Assembly: GCF_029227915.1 (NCBI RefSeq)
Contig: NC_079879.1
Coordinates: forward strand, 11,720,001 to 11,784,000
DNA length: 64,000 nucleotides
Direction: 5' to 3'
Source of the DNA: Hydractinia symbiolongicarpus
Lineage: Eukaryota > Cnidaria > Hydrozoa > Anthoathecata > Hydractiniidae
Part shown: positions 32,075-42,700 of the stretch, piece after piece
How the letters are laid out: each line of letters opens with the position of its first letter
Position numbering within the stretch: the stretch's first letter is position 1
Position numbers and translations under genes: made by a program
Notes under the pieces: model-generated
What the model was told of the DNA's origin: nothing
The model's input: only the letters and a program-made list of their open reading frames with translations
The model's database searches: none

Positions 32075-32746
32075 ATGACACAGCTGTATGTCACGGATAT
32101 AGAGAAGCCTACAATTTTTGACAATTACCTAGGGCAGGACACGAGAATTGCCCTGAAATCGATAAGTATCAGGCCCGTATGGCTGAACCTTTACAGTAAC
32201 AACGATTTTACAATACGCAAAGTAGGACCTGATCAGACTGTTACCCGAATTGAAATAATGAACGGTCTGTACAAGATCGAGGATATCGCGGCCATCGTCA
32301 ACAGTCAAGCACAGGACAAGATTAATCTGTTTGTCCTGAAAAATGGACTCTGTAGGCTTAGGGTTAGTGACGGGTATACTGTGGTAATCCATCGACAACT
32401 GCAAGAGCTTATGGGGCTACCCTACGACCCTGCAAAAAAGTATTCTACCAAAGGCGACTATGACAGCTACTACAAAACTGACGTGTACCAAAGATTGAGA
32501 CTCGTTTGCCCTCAGCTGGATGAAGACGATTGCCTACTGGATGGGAAGAAATCAAAAATTCTTGCTTTGCTTCCCACCAAAGAGTTAAACGCATGGGGAG
32601 ATATGCTTACATGGAGTTTTGACACTCCAATCTACCTTCCTTTGAAAGGCTCAACAGACAGACTGGAGTTTATGCTGACGGACGAGCATCATCATGAAAA
32701 AAATGTTTCGTTCGTCGGAATTACGATGCATTTACTCATAGAATAA
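32075..32746 (+). CDS. Minor capsid protein, penton-like single jelly roll, 223 aa
   Basis: Predicted vertex (penton) protein of the virion. The pattern matches Polinton minor capsid proteins from memory: an early beta-rich part, IEIMNGLYKIEDIAAIVN (about 65-82), a central HRQLQELMGLPYD segment, LALLPTKELN (about 160-170), SFDTPIYLPL and a final DRLEFMLTDE...ITMHLLIE. These correspond to the strand order of the penton-like family. Length is typical. The start is the ATG after GAGAATAAAC; an upstream extension lies inside the opposite gene. Its stop TAA is immediately followed by the next gene's ATG. Frame intact. Confidence 0.78.
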   Translation: MTQLYVTDIEKPTIFDNYLGQDTRIALKSISIRPVWLNLYSNNDFTIRKVGPDQTVTRIEIMNGLYKIEDIAAIVNSQAQDKINLFVLKNGLCRLRVSDGYTVVIHRQLQELMGLPYDPAKKYSTKGDYDSYYKTDVYQRLRLVCPQLDEDDCLLDGKKSKILALLPTKELNAWGDMLTWSFDTPIYLPLKGSTDRLEFMLTDEHHHEKNVSFVGITMHLLIE

Positions 32747-33397
32747 ATGATGGCTGATACAATGAAGCTTTACCCAACTTTGCCGCCAAGTGCGCCTGTG
32801 CAAGATAGTATACAAGAAAGTCAAGTCTACAGACTAAAAAAGATCGAAGAAATCGAGCAGTACCTGCGGTCTGAGATCAAAGAGAGAGAAAAACTCTACA
32901 AAAAGTTCAAGCTTTGGGGGATGGGGCTTCGCTATGCTGATCATGGCATGATTGCTGTTACTGTCATCACCTCCGCAGCAGGTATTGCCACGCTTGCAAC
33001 CGGATTCGGAGCCCCTATAGCAATTGGTCTTGAAGCCGCGGCTCTTGCAGTGGGCATAGGCCAAGTAGGTTTGAAGAATGCTTCCAAGAGGATACAGTAT
33101 AAGGTGCACAAACATGAGTGCATCAAACTCCTAGCTGAATCAAAACTAGACACTGTATACGATAAGACTTCCAGAGCGATCCAAGATGGTATAATTTCAG
33201 ACGATGAGTTTACATGGATCATGCAGGAAAAACAGCGCTATATGGTGCTCAGGGAGCAGATCCGACAACGAACGAAAAAAGCTGTGAAATCCATCAAGGA
33301 TAATGAACGCGCAGAGTTGCTAGCACAAGGCAGGCAAGAAGCTAAAGATGAAATTTTTAAAAAACTGCAATCTGCGCAGTATGCCAGCGCTACTTAG
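32747..33397 (+). CDS. Polinton-type hydrophobic/helical protein, 216 aa
   Basis: Directly abuts the minor capsid gene (TAAATG, with AATAAA at 32742-32747 spanning the junction), so the two are surely co-transcribed or share a signal. The N-terminus is YPTLPPSAP-rich. A charged helix (about 25-55) follows, then a Gly/Ala-rich hydrophobic region (about 65-105, ITSAAGIATLATGFGAPIAIGLEAAALAVGIG), and a long charged C-terminal helix. From memory this is a recurrent accessory protein of invertebrate Polintons without known function; a membrane-interacting virion role is inferred. Confidence 0.75.
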   Translation: MMADTMKLYPTLPPSAPVQDSIQESQVYRLKKIEEIEQYLRSEIKEREKLYKKFKLWGMGLRYADHGMIAVTVITSAAGIATLATGFGAPIAIGLEAAALAVGIGQVGLKNASKRIQYKVHKHECIKLLAESKLDTVYDKTSRAIQDGIISDDEFTWIMQEKQRYMVLREQIRQRTKKAVKSIKDNERAELLAQGRQEAKDEIFKKLQSAQYASAT

Positions 33398-33418
33398 AGT
33401 CTCCACCTGCTTACAAAG

Positions 33419-33462
33419 TGCTGAGCCGCTAGGCGATCTAATATGTTGGTCAACATACTAGA
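33419..33462 (-). terminator. Hairpin plus box at a convergent gene junction, inverted copy
   Basis: On the - strand it reads stem, 4-nt loop, stem, then box, as at 30857-30902. The stem is TCTAATATGTT (33437-33447) and AACATACTAGA (33452-33462) with one mismatch; the box is 33419-33438. It lies between the + gene ending at 33397 and the - gene ending at 33487. Confidence 0.6.
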
Positions 33463-33486
33463 CGATCACTTCTCCCGTATCTTGAT

Positions 33487-33690
33487 CTATTTTTTAGCGA
33501 GATCCCTCAAATATTGAGCTAGATTTTTCTGCCTTGCAATTTTAACACAAAGCTCGCAGTACGGTCCGTCCGTTTGTGTCGACGCATCCTTATACTTGAC
33601 CTTGCGTATGGCTTCAATAAGGTCTATTCGCTTCAGCGTAGAGTACCCTTTGAGACCTAAGGCTTTAGCTTCTTGTCGCAGTTTGTCCAT
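33487..33690 (-). CDS. Small SAP/Rho-N-like protein, 67 aa
   Basis: The first half (LRQEAKALGLKGYSTLKRID, then LIEAIRK) has the helix-loop-helix pattern of SAP or Rho-N-like nucleic-acid-binding motifs. The second half is basic, with a CxxC pair (YCELCVK). Similar small proteins occur in Polintons and iridovirus-like viruses. CACATAAACAAATG precedes the start. Likely binds DNA; its partner is unknown. Confidence 0.7.
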   Translation of the reverse strand: MDKLRQEAKALGLKGYSTLKRIDLIEAIRKVKYKDASTQTDGPYCELCVKIARQKNLAQYLRDLAKK

Positions 33691-33723
33691 TTGTTTATGT
33701 GAACAGCGCCAGGCTTTCGTTAT

Positions 33724-33749
33724 TTTTGTGACTGTCTCCAGTCACAAAA
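33724..33749. terminator. Perfect 11-bp hairpin after the OB-like gene
   Basis: TTTTGTGACTG (33724-33734) and CAGTCACAAAA (33739-33749) with loop TCTC. It lies between two - strand genes, 19 bp downstream of the stop of the 33769-34005 gene and 33 bp upstream of the next start at 33690. It shares the TTTTGTG stem start with the hairpin at 24758. Confidence 0.5.
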
Positions 33750-33768
33750 GATTACTTTTTTTGTCTTT

Positions 33769-34005
33769 TTAGTCTTCCACTTCCACAAGGTTGTAATCAT
33801 AGTAAAATTGATCAGGATTCTTCGTAGATTGTTTCTTTCCCAGTGATTTGATAAACATCTGACCTGTTCGACCTATCAAAGCTTCTCTCAGTACACTCGT
33901 TGCCCATACTCGAAATCGTTCACCATCGCAATCGATCAAGGCGATGACAGTTGCATCACCTTTTTTTTCGGTCTTGATCTCTTCAACATACTCAATTTTG
34001 AACAT
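33769..34005 (-). CDS. Small OB-fold-like protein, 78 aa, possible ssDNA-binding
   Basis: Beta-rich composition with a DGERFRVWAT segment and FIKSLGKKQSTKNPDQFYYDY near the C-terminus, a layout seen in small OB-fold proteins that bind single-stranded DNA. This assignment rests on pattern only. The start is placed at ATG 34005; a GTG codon one position upstream is less likely. No AATAAA is present at this start, unlike most neighbours. A role in replication beside the polymerase would fit. Confidence 0.55.
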   Translation of the reverse strand: MFKIEYVEEIKTEKKGDATVIALIDCDGERFRVWATSVLREALIGRTGQMFIKSLGKKQSTKNPDQFYYDYNLVEVED

Positions 34006-34125
34006 CACGCCACTTCATAATACTCTCGTGTTCTGATTTCAAGGCATCAAATTGTTCTCCAGATAGGAAAGGCATCTCTTTATTATAGATTTTTTAAACC
34101 TCAACCAGAATCAAAATACTGGACA
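34006..34125. other. Intergenic region between the OB-like and ankyrin genes
   Basis: 120 bp without an evident gene. AT-rich; TTTATT (34080-34085) and other short A/T runs are present. No stable hairpin seen. Confidence 0.4.
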
Positions 34126-34932
34126 TTACTTCCATAATTTAGAGATCTCGCGCTTTTCTTCCTCATCTAAACACCAATTCCAATATCGATTCGGATGCCA
34201 CGCCACTGGTATTACCTCATTCCATATTTTTGCATAAAAATTACGCTTGTGATGATGTCGCAGCAATTCATCATGAATTACATCAAAACCACGCAGCAAT
34301 ACAACAATCTCGATATGACCCTTTTCAGCTGCAAGTCCCATGGAAAAATCAAAATCTGTCGCACCCCACTCTTTGCACAGCTTAACAATCTCAATATGAC
34401 CGTTTTCAGCTGCATTTTCTAGAGCCAAATCAAAGTATGTCGCACCCCACTCTTTGCACAGCTTAACAATCTCGATATGACCCTTTTCAGCTGCAAGTCC
34501 CATGGACAAATCAAAATCTGTCGCACCCCACTCTTTGCACAGCTTAACAATCTCAATATGACCGTTTTCAGCTGCATTTTCTAGAGCCAAATCAAAGTAT
34601 GTCGCACCCCACTCTTTGCACAGCTTAACAATCTCGATATGACCCTTTTCAGCTGCAAGTCCCATGGACAAATCAAAGTATGTCGCACCCCACACTTTGC
34701 ACAGCTTAACAATCTCAATATGACCCTTTTCAGCTGCAAGTTTCATGGCCCAATCAAAGTATGTCGCACCCCACTCTTTGCACAGCTTAACAATCTCGAT
34801 ATGACCCTTTTCAGCTGCAAGTTTCATGGCCCAATCAAAGTTCGTCGCACCCCACTCTTTGCACAGCTTAACAATCTCAATGTGACACTTTTCAGCTGCA
34901 AGTCCCATGATTGCATTCTTGAACAAACTCAT
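34126..34932 (-). CDS. Ankyrin-repeat protein, 268 aa
   Basis: Seven near-identical 27-residue repeats (residues 12-200) of the form AAEKGHIEIVKLCKEWGAT-FD, plus a diverged eighth, are followed by a conserved tail (PVAWHPNRYWNWCLDEEEK). This short ankyrin type is common in giant viruses and iridovirus-like viruses and serves in protein binding, often to host factors. The first codons (MSLFKNAI) come from the terminal inverted repeat, as does the TATAATAAAG before the ATG. Repeats 4-5 and 6-7 are almost the same pair, so the gene grew by recent tandem duplication. The frame is intact despite decay elsewhere. Confidence 0.88.
   Translation of the reverse strand: MSLFKNAIMGLAAEKCHIEIVKLCKEWGATNFDWAMKLAAEKGHIEIVKLCKEWGATYFDWAMKLAAEKGHIEIVKLCKVWGATYFDLSMGLAAEKGHIEIVKLCKEWGATYFDLALENAAENGHIEIVKLCKEWGATDFDLSMGLAAEKGHIEIVKLCKEWGATYFDLALENAAENGHIEIVKLCKEWGATDFDFSMGLAAEKGHIEIVVLLRGFDVIHDELLRHHHKRNFYAKIWNEVIPVAWHPNRYWNWCLDEEEKREISKLWK
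34333..34899 (-). repeat. Seven 81-bp tandem repeats in the ankyrin gene
   Basis: Direct 81-bp repeats encode the ankyrin units. The pair 4+5 and the pair 6+7 match almost base for base (162-bp period), indicating a recent two-unit duplication by slippage or unequal crossover. Confidence 0.88.
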
Positions 34933-35205
34933 TTCTCTTTATTATAAGTACATTCAGACGTCAACTAACAGCGGTCGCAATTTAAGTAGGGAATTTCCCT
35001 ACTCGAACAGATTTGCGCATGCGCTTTTGTTGATGTCAGCAGTTTTTGTCGAGTGGCGTCATGATGTCACGTGTTTTACTCATTTGAGGCATGATGAAAT
35101 CTGTGACGTCACAGATTTTTTTAGTGGGTCTAAAAGCAGCGTTTTTTAATAGGGTTTGACCGTCGAAAACCTAAACCGTACTTTAATTACCTCCCTACTC
35201 TAGCT
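34908..35205 (-). repeat. Polinton right terminal inverted repeat, about 298 bp
   Basis: Inverted partner of 17358-17654, including the palindrome (here with central TTT) and the TGTACTTATAATAA box. It reaches into the first codons of the ankyrin-repeat gene. Both terminal proteins therefore share residues FKNAI near their N-termini, though they are otherwise unrelated. Confidence 0.95.
34933..35112 (-). promoter_or_regulatory. Promoter region in right terminal repeat, for the ankyrin gene
   Basis: Mirror image of the left region: GTGACGTCAC at 35103-35112, CACGTG at 35068-35073, GCGCATGCGC at 35015-35024 and, read on the - strand, TGTACTTATAATAAAG ending a few bases before the ankyrin start codon. 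Confidence 0.6.
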
Positions 35206-35210
35206 ACTTT
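35206..35210. other. Polinton target-site duplication ACTTT, right copy
   Basis: Follows the CTCTAGCT terminus and leads straight into cggagtctag of the satellite. Confidence 0.85.
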
Positions 35211-35943
35211 CGGAGTCTAGTTCCAAATATACGTATGGAGTGGTTCCTCGGGATTCTGCGTGACACCTCACATGGTGAAAAATATTCATTCTTTTGGCTA
35301 AATCTTCCCGACCCCCAACCAATTCGAAAAATAACGAAATTGACGAATACCGTAGAGATGATACATACCTTAAACTCAGGGACCTAGAAATAGTGTGAGT
35401 TTTTTTATGTGTAACCTGTTCAACATTGCCTACGAGGCCATAATGTGCGTGTTTTTATTGCTTATGGTGTTGATTCATTTGCTCGTGCTGCGCATGTGCG
35501 AGAATTACTGTCATAAGAACGCTTAGCATGCCAAAATATCTCAGCACACGTTGTTAACTTTCCCGATTTCAAATTTCAAAATGTTCACAAGTTGTTTAAA
35601 ACTTTATTCCTATTTTGCCAGTTTTGAACTTTTAAGGAGAAATTCAGTGCAACGCTAAAAGAAGCAGAAATCTTTGACCATCCTTGGGACTGCTGCAGAA
35701 GCAAGATAAAACTTGTAAGCAGTAACCTTCTCTAGGAACACGGGTATGCTTAGGAAAGACGTGCTTTTTAAGACCTGCCCTGTGTGAGGAATGCCCAATC
35801 CATGATTTCCGATGGAAAACTGCAACGGGTGTTTGTCTGGACTGAGAAAACTGAGTCTACGATGTCCGCGCAGTACCGACGCATTCATAATGATACTCAG
35901 TGCTTCCCAGTATTGGCAAGGCCTTTAATCTTCTTAAAATGAT

Positions 35944-38914
35944 CTTAACTTTCGGAGTCGAGTTCCAAATGTACGTATGGAGTGGTTGCTCGGGATTGTG
36001 CATGACACCTCAAATGGTGAAAATTATTCATTCTTTTAGCTAAATGTTGCCGACCCCCAACCGAATCGAAAAATAACGAAATTGACGAATACCGTAGAGA
36101 TGATACATACCTTAAACTCAGGGACCTAGAAATAGTGTGAGTTTTTATATGTGTAACCTGTTCAACATTGCCTACAGAGGCCATAATGTGCGTGTTTTTA
36201 TTGCTTATGGTGTTGATTCATTTGCTCGTGCTGCGCATGTGCGAGAATTACTGTCATAAGAACGCTTAGCATGCCAAAATACCTCAGCACACGTTGTTAA
36301 CTTTCCCGATTTCAAATTTCAAAATGTTCACAAGTTGTTTAAAACTTTATTCCTATTTTGCCAGTTTTGAACTTTTAAGGAGAAATTCAGTGCAACGCTA
36401 AAAGAAGCAGAAATCTTTGACCATCCTTGGGACTGCTGCAGAAGCAAGGTAAAACTTGTAAGCAGTAATTTTCTCTACGAACACGGGTATGCTTAGGAAA
36501 GACGTGCTTTTTAAGACCTGCCCTGTGTGAGGAATGCCCAATCCAAGATTTTCGATGGAAAACTGCAACGGGTGCTTGTCAGGACTGAGAAAACTGAGTC
36601 TACGATGTCCGCGCAGTACCGACGCATTCATAATGGTACTCAGTGCTTCTCAGTATTGACAAGGCCTTTAATCTTCTCAACATGATCTTATCTTTCGGAG
36701 TCGAGTTCCAAATGTACGTATGAAGTGGCTCCTCGGGATTCTGCGTGACCCCTTACATGGTGAAAAAAATTCATTCTTTTAGCTAAATGTTCCCGACCCC
36801 CAACCGAATCAAAAAATTTCGAAATTGACGACTACCGTAGAGATGATACATACCTTAAACTCAGGGACCTAGAAATAGTGTGAGTTTTTGTATCTGTAAC
36901 CTGTTCAACATTGCCTACAGAGGCCATAATGTGCGTGTTTTTATTGCTTATGGTGTTGATTCATTTGCTCGTGCTGCGCATGTGCGAGAATTACTGTCAT
37001 AAGAACGCTTAGCATGCCAAAATACCTCAGCACACGTTGTTAACTTTCCCGATTTCAAATTTCAAAATGTTCACAAGTTGTTTAAATCTTTTTTCCTATT
37101 TTGCCAGTTTTGAACTTTTAAGGAGAAATTCAGTGCAACGCTAAAAGAAGCAGAAATCTTTGACCATCCTTGGGACTGCTGCAGAAGCAAGGTAAAACTT
37201 GTAAGCAGTAATCTTCTCTACGAACACGGGTATGCTTAGGAAAGACGTGCTTTTTAAGACCTGCCCTGTGTGAGGAATGCCCAATCCAAGATTTCCGATG
37301 GAAAACTGCAACGGGTGCTTGTCAGGACTGAGAAAACTGAGTCTACGATGTCCGCGCAGTACCGACGCATTCATAATGATACTCAGTGCTTCTCAGTATT
37401 GACAAGGCCTTTAATCTTCTCAACATGATCTTAACTTTCGGAGTCGAGTTCCAAATGTACGTATGAAGTGGTTCCTCGGGATTCTGCGTGACACCTCACA
37501 TGGTGGAAAATATTCATTCTTTTAGCTAAATGTTCCCGACCCCCAACCGAATCAAAAAATTTCGAAATTGACGACTACCGTAGAGATGATACATACCTTA
37601 AACTCAGGGACCTAGAAATAGTGTGAGTTTTTTTATCTGTAACCTGTTCAACATTGCCTACAGAGGCCATAATGTGCGTGTTTTTATTGCTTATGGTGTT
37701 GATTCATTTGCTCGTGCTGCGCATGTGCGAGAATTACTGTCATAAGAACGCTTAGCATGCCAAAATACCTCTGCACACGTTGTTAACTTTCCCGATTTCA
37801 GATTTCACAATGTTCACAAGTTGTTTAAAACTTTATTCCTATTTTGCCAGTTTTGAACTTTAAAGGAGAAATTCAGTGCAACGCTAAAAGAAGCAGAAAT
37901 CTTTGACCATCCTTGGGACTGCTGCAGAAGCAAGGTAAAACTTGTAAGCAGTAACCTTCTCTAGGAACACGGGTATGCTTAGAAAAGACGTGCTTTTTAA
38001 GACCTGCCCTGTGTGAGGAATGCCCAATCCATGATTTCCGATGGAAAACTGCAACGGGTGTTTATCTGGACTGAGAAAACTGAGTCTACGATGTCCGCGC
38101 AGTACCGACGCATTCATAATGATACTCAGTGCTTCCCAGTATTGACAAGGCCTTTAATCTTCTTAACATGATCTTAACTTTCGGAGTCGAGTTCCAAATG
38201 TACGTATGAAGTGGTTCCTCGGGATTCTGCGTGACACCTCACATGGTGAAAAAAATTCATTCTTTTAGCTAAATGTTCCCGACCCCCAACCGAATCAAAA
38301 AATTTCGAACTTGACGAATACCGTAGAGATGATACATACCTTAAACTCAGGGACCTAGAAATTGTGTGAGTTTTTTTATCTGTAACCTGTTCGACATTGC
38401 CTACAGAGGCCATAATGTGCGTGTTTTTATTGCTTATGGTGTTGATTCATTTGCTCGTTCTGCGCATGTGCGAGAATTACTGTCATAAGAACGCCTAGCA
38501 TGACAAAATACCTCAGCACACGTTGTTAACCTTCCCGATTTCAAATTTCAAAATGTTCACAAGTTGTTTAAAACTTTATTCCTATTTTGCCAGTTTTGAA
38601 CTTTAAAGGAGAAATTCAGTGCAACGCTAAAAGAAGCAGAAGTCTTTGACCATCCTTGGGACTGCTGCAGAAGCCAGGTAAAACTTGTAAGCAGTAACCT
38701 TCTCTAGGAACACGGGTATGCTTAGGAAAGACGAGCTTTTTAAGACCTGTCCTGTGTGAGAAATGCCCAATCCAAGATTTCCGATCGAAAACTGCAACGG
38801 GTGCTTGTCTGGACTAAGAAAACTGAGTCTACGATTCCGCGCAGTAGCGACGCATTCATATTGATACTCAGTGCTTCCCAGTATTGACAAGGCCTTTAAT
38901 CTTCTCAACATGAT
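35944..38914. repeat. Run of four S-type satellite units
   Basis: Four consecutive units of 742-743 bp. All carry the S-specific segment beginning cagaaatctttgacc. This is the longest pure S run in the window and shows that the 743-bp unit is a repeat in its own right. Confidence 0.9.
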
Positions 38915-39714
38915 CTTAACTTTCGGAGTCGAGTTCCAAATGTACGTATGGAGTGGTTCCTCGGGATTCTGCGTGACACCTCACATGGTGAAAAAAATTC
39001 ATTCTTTTAGCTAAATGTTCCCGACCCCCAACCGAATCGAAAAATTTCGAAATTGACGAATACCGTAGAGATGATACATACCTTAAACTCAGGGTCCTAG
39101 AAATAGTGTGAGTTTTTTTATCTGTAACCTGTTCAACATTGCCTACAGAGGCCATAATGTGCGTGTTTTTGATGATGACTATACAGAGATTTTTAGGCAA
39201 CAAATCCGTTAATTCAACAATTCTCTCAATGCACTCTTGCCTGCATAGCTTGTTAGTATTTGCTTAAGATTGCACCTTAATTATCAGGAAGCGCGAACTT
39301 AGTACAACAAAGATGACTGTACTACATGGCTTTTACTCATAAGAACGCTCAACATACCAAGATACTTCATCAAACGTTCTTGACTTTCCCGATTTGAATT
39401 TTCAAAATGTTCTTAAATTGTTTTTAACTTTCTCTTTATTTTGCAAATTTTGAACTTTAGAGGAGAATTTCAGTGCAACGATAAAAGAAGCTGTAACCTT
39501 CTCTGAAACCACGGGTATGCTTAGGGAAGAAGTACTTTTCAAGACCTGGCCTGTCAAATGTTTGCGCAATGCAAGTTTTCCGATGAAAAACTGCAACGGG
39601 TGCTTGTCTGGACCGAGAAAACTGAGTGTACGATGTCCCTGCAGTCCCGCTGCGATCATAATGATACTCAGTGCTTCCCAGCATTGACAAGGCCCTTAAT
39701 CTTCTCAACATGAT

Positions 39715-42700
39715 CTTAACTTTCGGAGTCTAGTTCCAAATGTACGTATGGAGTGGTTCCTCAGGATTGTGCATGACACCTCAAATGGTGAAAAATATTC
39801 ATTCTTTTGGCTAAATCTTCCCGACCCCCAACCGAATCGAAAAATAACGAAATTGACGAATACCGTAGAGATGATACATACCTTAAACTCAGGGACCTAG
39901 AAATAGTGTGAGTTTTTTTATCTGTAACCTGTTCAACATTGTCTACAGAGGCCATAATGTGCGCGTTTTTATTGCTTATGGTGTTGATTTATTTGCTCGT
40001 GCTGCGCATGTGCGAGAATTACTGTCATAAGAACGCTTAGCATGCCAAAATACCTCAGCACACGTTGTGAACTTTCCCGATTTCAAATTTCAAAATGTTC
40101 ACAAGTTGTGTAAAACTTTATTCCTATTTTGCCAGTTTTGAACTTTAAAGGAGAAATTCAGTGCAACGCTAAAAGAAGCAGAAATCTTTGACCATCCTTG
40201 GGACTGCTGCAGAAGCAAGGTAAAACTTGTAAGCAGTAACCTTCTCTACGAACACAGGTATGCTTAGGAAAGACGTGCTTTTTAAGACCTGTCCTGTGTG
40301 AGGAATGCCCAATCCAAGATTTCAGATGGAAAACTGCAACGGGTGTTTGTCTGGACTGAGAAAACTGAGTCTACGATGTCCGCGCAGTACCGACGCATTC
40401 ATAATGATACTCAGTGCTTCCCAGTATTGACAAGGCCTTTAATCTTCTCAACATGATCTTAACTTTCGGAGTCGAGTTCCAATTGTACGTATGGAGTGGT
40501 TCCTCGGGATTCTACGTAACACCTCACATGGTGAAAAAAAATCATTCTTTTAGCTAAATTTTCCCGACCCCCAACCGAATCGAAAAATTTGGAAATTGAC
40601 GAATACCGTAGAGATGATACATACCTTAAACTCAGGGACCTAGAAATAATGTGAGTTTTTTTTATCTTTAACCTGTTCAACATTGCCTACAGAGGCCATA
40701 ATGTGCGTGTTTTTATTGCTTATGGTGTTGATTCATTTGCTCGTGCTGCGCATGTGCGAGAATTACTGAACACCTCGATGACACAGATAAACTGGGGAAG
40801 CGCTCAGAAATTAAAACTGGAATGACCGTGGTTACAAAATCGCTTCAGTGTTATCAAAATAAAAGTAGGACTGTTCGTATTCTATCTACTTTGAGGAGAC
40901 ATCTCGGGTGAAAAAAAGATGATCATCAAACAAACAATCCGTAAAGAGATAATGGAGTTACTTCTTGCTGCTCGACAATGATGAATATACAGAGATTTTT
41001 ATGCAACAAATCCGTTAATTCAACAATTCTCTCAATGCACTCTTGCCTGCATAGCTTGTTAGTATTTGCTTAAGATTGCACCTTAATTATCCGGAAACGC
41101 GAACTTAGTACGACAAAGATGACTGTACTACAAGGCTTTTACTCATAAGAACGCTCAACATACCAAGATACTTCATCAAACGTTCTTGACTTTCCCGATT
41201 TGAATTTTCAAAATGTTCATAAATTGTTTTTAACTTTCTCCTTATTTTGCAAATTTTGAACTTTAGAGGAGAATTTCAGTGCAACGATAAAAGAAGCTGT
41301 AACCTTCTCTGAAAACACGGGTATGCTTAGGGAAGACGTACTTTTCAAGACCTGGCCTGTCAAAGGTTTGCGCAATGCAAGTTTTCCGATGAAAAACTGC
41401 AACGGGTTCTTGTCTGGACCGAGAAAACTGAGTGTACGATGTCCCTGCAGTCCCGCTGCGATCATAATGATACCCAGTGCTTCCCAGCATTGACAAGGCC
41501 CTTAATCTTCTCAACATGATCTTAACTTTCGGAGTCTAGTTCCAAATGTACGTATGGAGTGGTTCCTCAGGATTGTGCATGACACCTCAAATGGTGAAAA
41601 ATATTCATTCTTTTGGCTAAATCTTCCCGACCCCCAACCGAATCGAAAAATAACGAAATTGACGAATACCGTAGAGATGATACATACCTTAAACTCAGGG
41701 ACCTAGAAATAGTGTGAGTTTTTTTATCTGTAACCTGTTCAACATTGTCTACAGAGGCCATAATGTGCGCGTTTTTATTGCTTATGGTGTTGATTTATTT
41801 GCTCGTGCTGCGCATGTGCGAGAATTACTGTCATAAGAACGCTTAGCATGCCAAAATACCTCAGCACACGTTGTGAACTTTCCCGATTTCAAATTTCAAA
41901 ATGTTCACAAGTTGTGTAAAACTTTATTCCTATTTTGCCAGTTTTGAACTTTAAAGGAGAAATTCAGTGCAACGCTAAAAGAAGCAGAAATCTTTGACCA
42001 TCCTTGGGACTGCTGCAGAAGCAAGGTAAAACTTGTAAGCAGTAACCTTCTCTACGAACACAGGTATGCTTAGGAAAGACGTGCTTTTTAAGACCTGTCC
42101 TGTGTGAGGAATGCCCAATCCAAGATTTCAGATGGAAAACTGCAACGGGTGTTTGTCTGGACTGAGAAAACTGAGTCTACGATGTCCGCGCAGTACCGAC
42201 GCATTCATAATGATACTCAGTGCTTCCCAGTATTGACAAGGCCTTTAATCTTCTCAACATGATCTTAACTTTCGGAGTCGAGTTCCAATTGTACGTATGG
42301 AGTGGTTCCTCGGGATTCTGCGTAACACCTCACATGGTGAAAAAAAATCATTCTTTTAGCTAAATTTTCCCGACCCCCAACCGAATCGAAAAATTTGGAA
42401 ATTGACGAATACCGTAGAGATGATACATACCTTAAACTCAGGGACCTAGAAATAATGTGAGTTTTTTTTATCTTTAACCTGTTCAACATTGCCTACAGAG
42501 GCCATAATGTGCGTGTTTTTATTGCTTATGGTGTTGATTCATTTGCTCGTGCTACGCATGTGCGAGAATTACTGAACACCTCGATGACACAGATAAACTG
42601 GGGAAGCGCTCAGAAATTAAAACTGGAATGACCGTGGTTACAAAATCGCTTCAGTGTTATCAAAATAAAAGTAGGACTGTTCGTATTCTATCTACTTTGA

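Larger units (their letters stand above)
17358..35205. mobile_element. Maverick/Polinton virus-like transposon, 17,848 bp, complete ends
   Basis: Both ends are defined by long inverted repeats starting AGCTAGAGTAGGG, inserted in a satellite unit with ACTTT on both sides. Length, AG-initial termini, protein-primed DNA polymerase, retroviral-type integrase, packaging ATPase, and major and minor capsid genes are the hallmarks of Polintons (Mavericks). The genes lie in a mainly + strand left half and a mixed right half. Polintons usually make 6-bp target duplications; here 5 bp match exactly and the sixth differs (AACTTT/TACTTT). I could not find the adenovirus-type cysteine protease many Polintons carry. 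At least four genes contain stops or frame changes, so this copy is unlikely to move by itself. Confidence 0.97.

Noticed and set aside
33769-34005. Assignment of the 78-aa protein as a definite SSB
   Set aside because: Only a general OB-like pattern is visible, so it is kept as a tentative call.
17363-35200. Shorter Polinton boundaries at AGTAGGG/CCCTACT
   Set aside because: The outer AGCTAG/CTAGCT bases are also inverted repeats, and only boundaries 17358 and 35205 restore the satellite with a direct ACTTT duplication.
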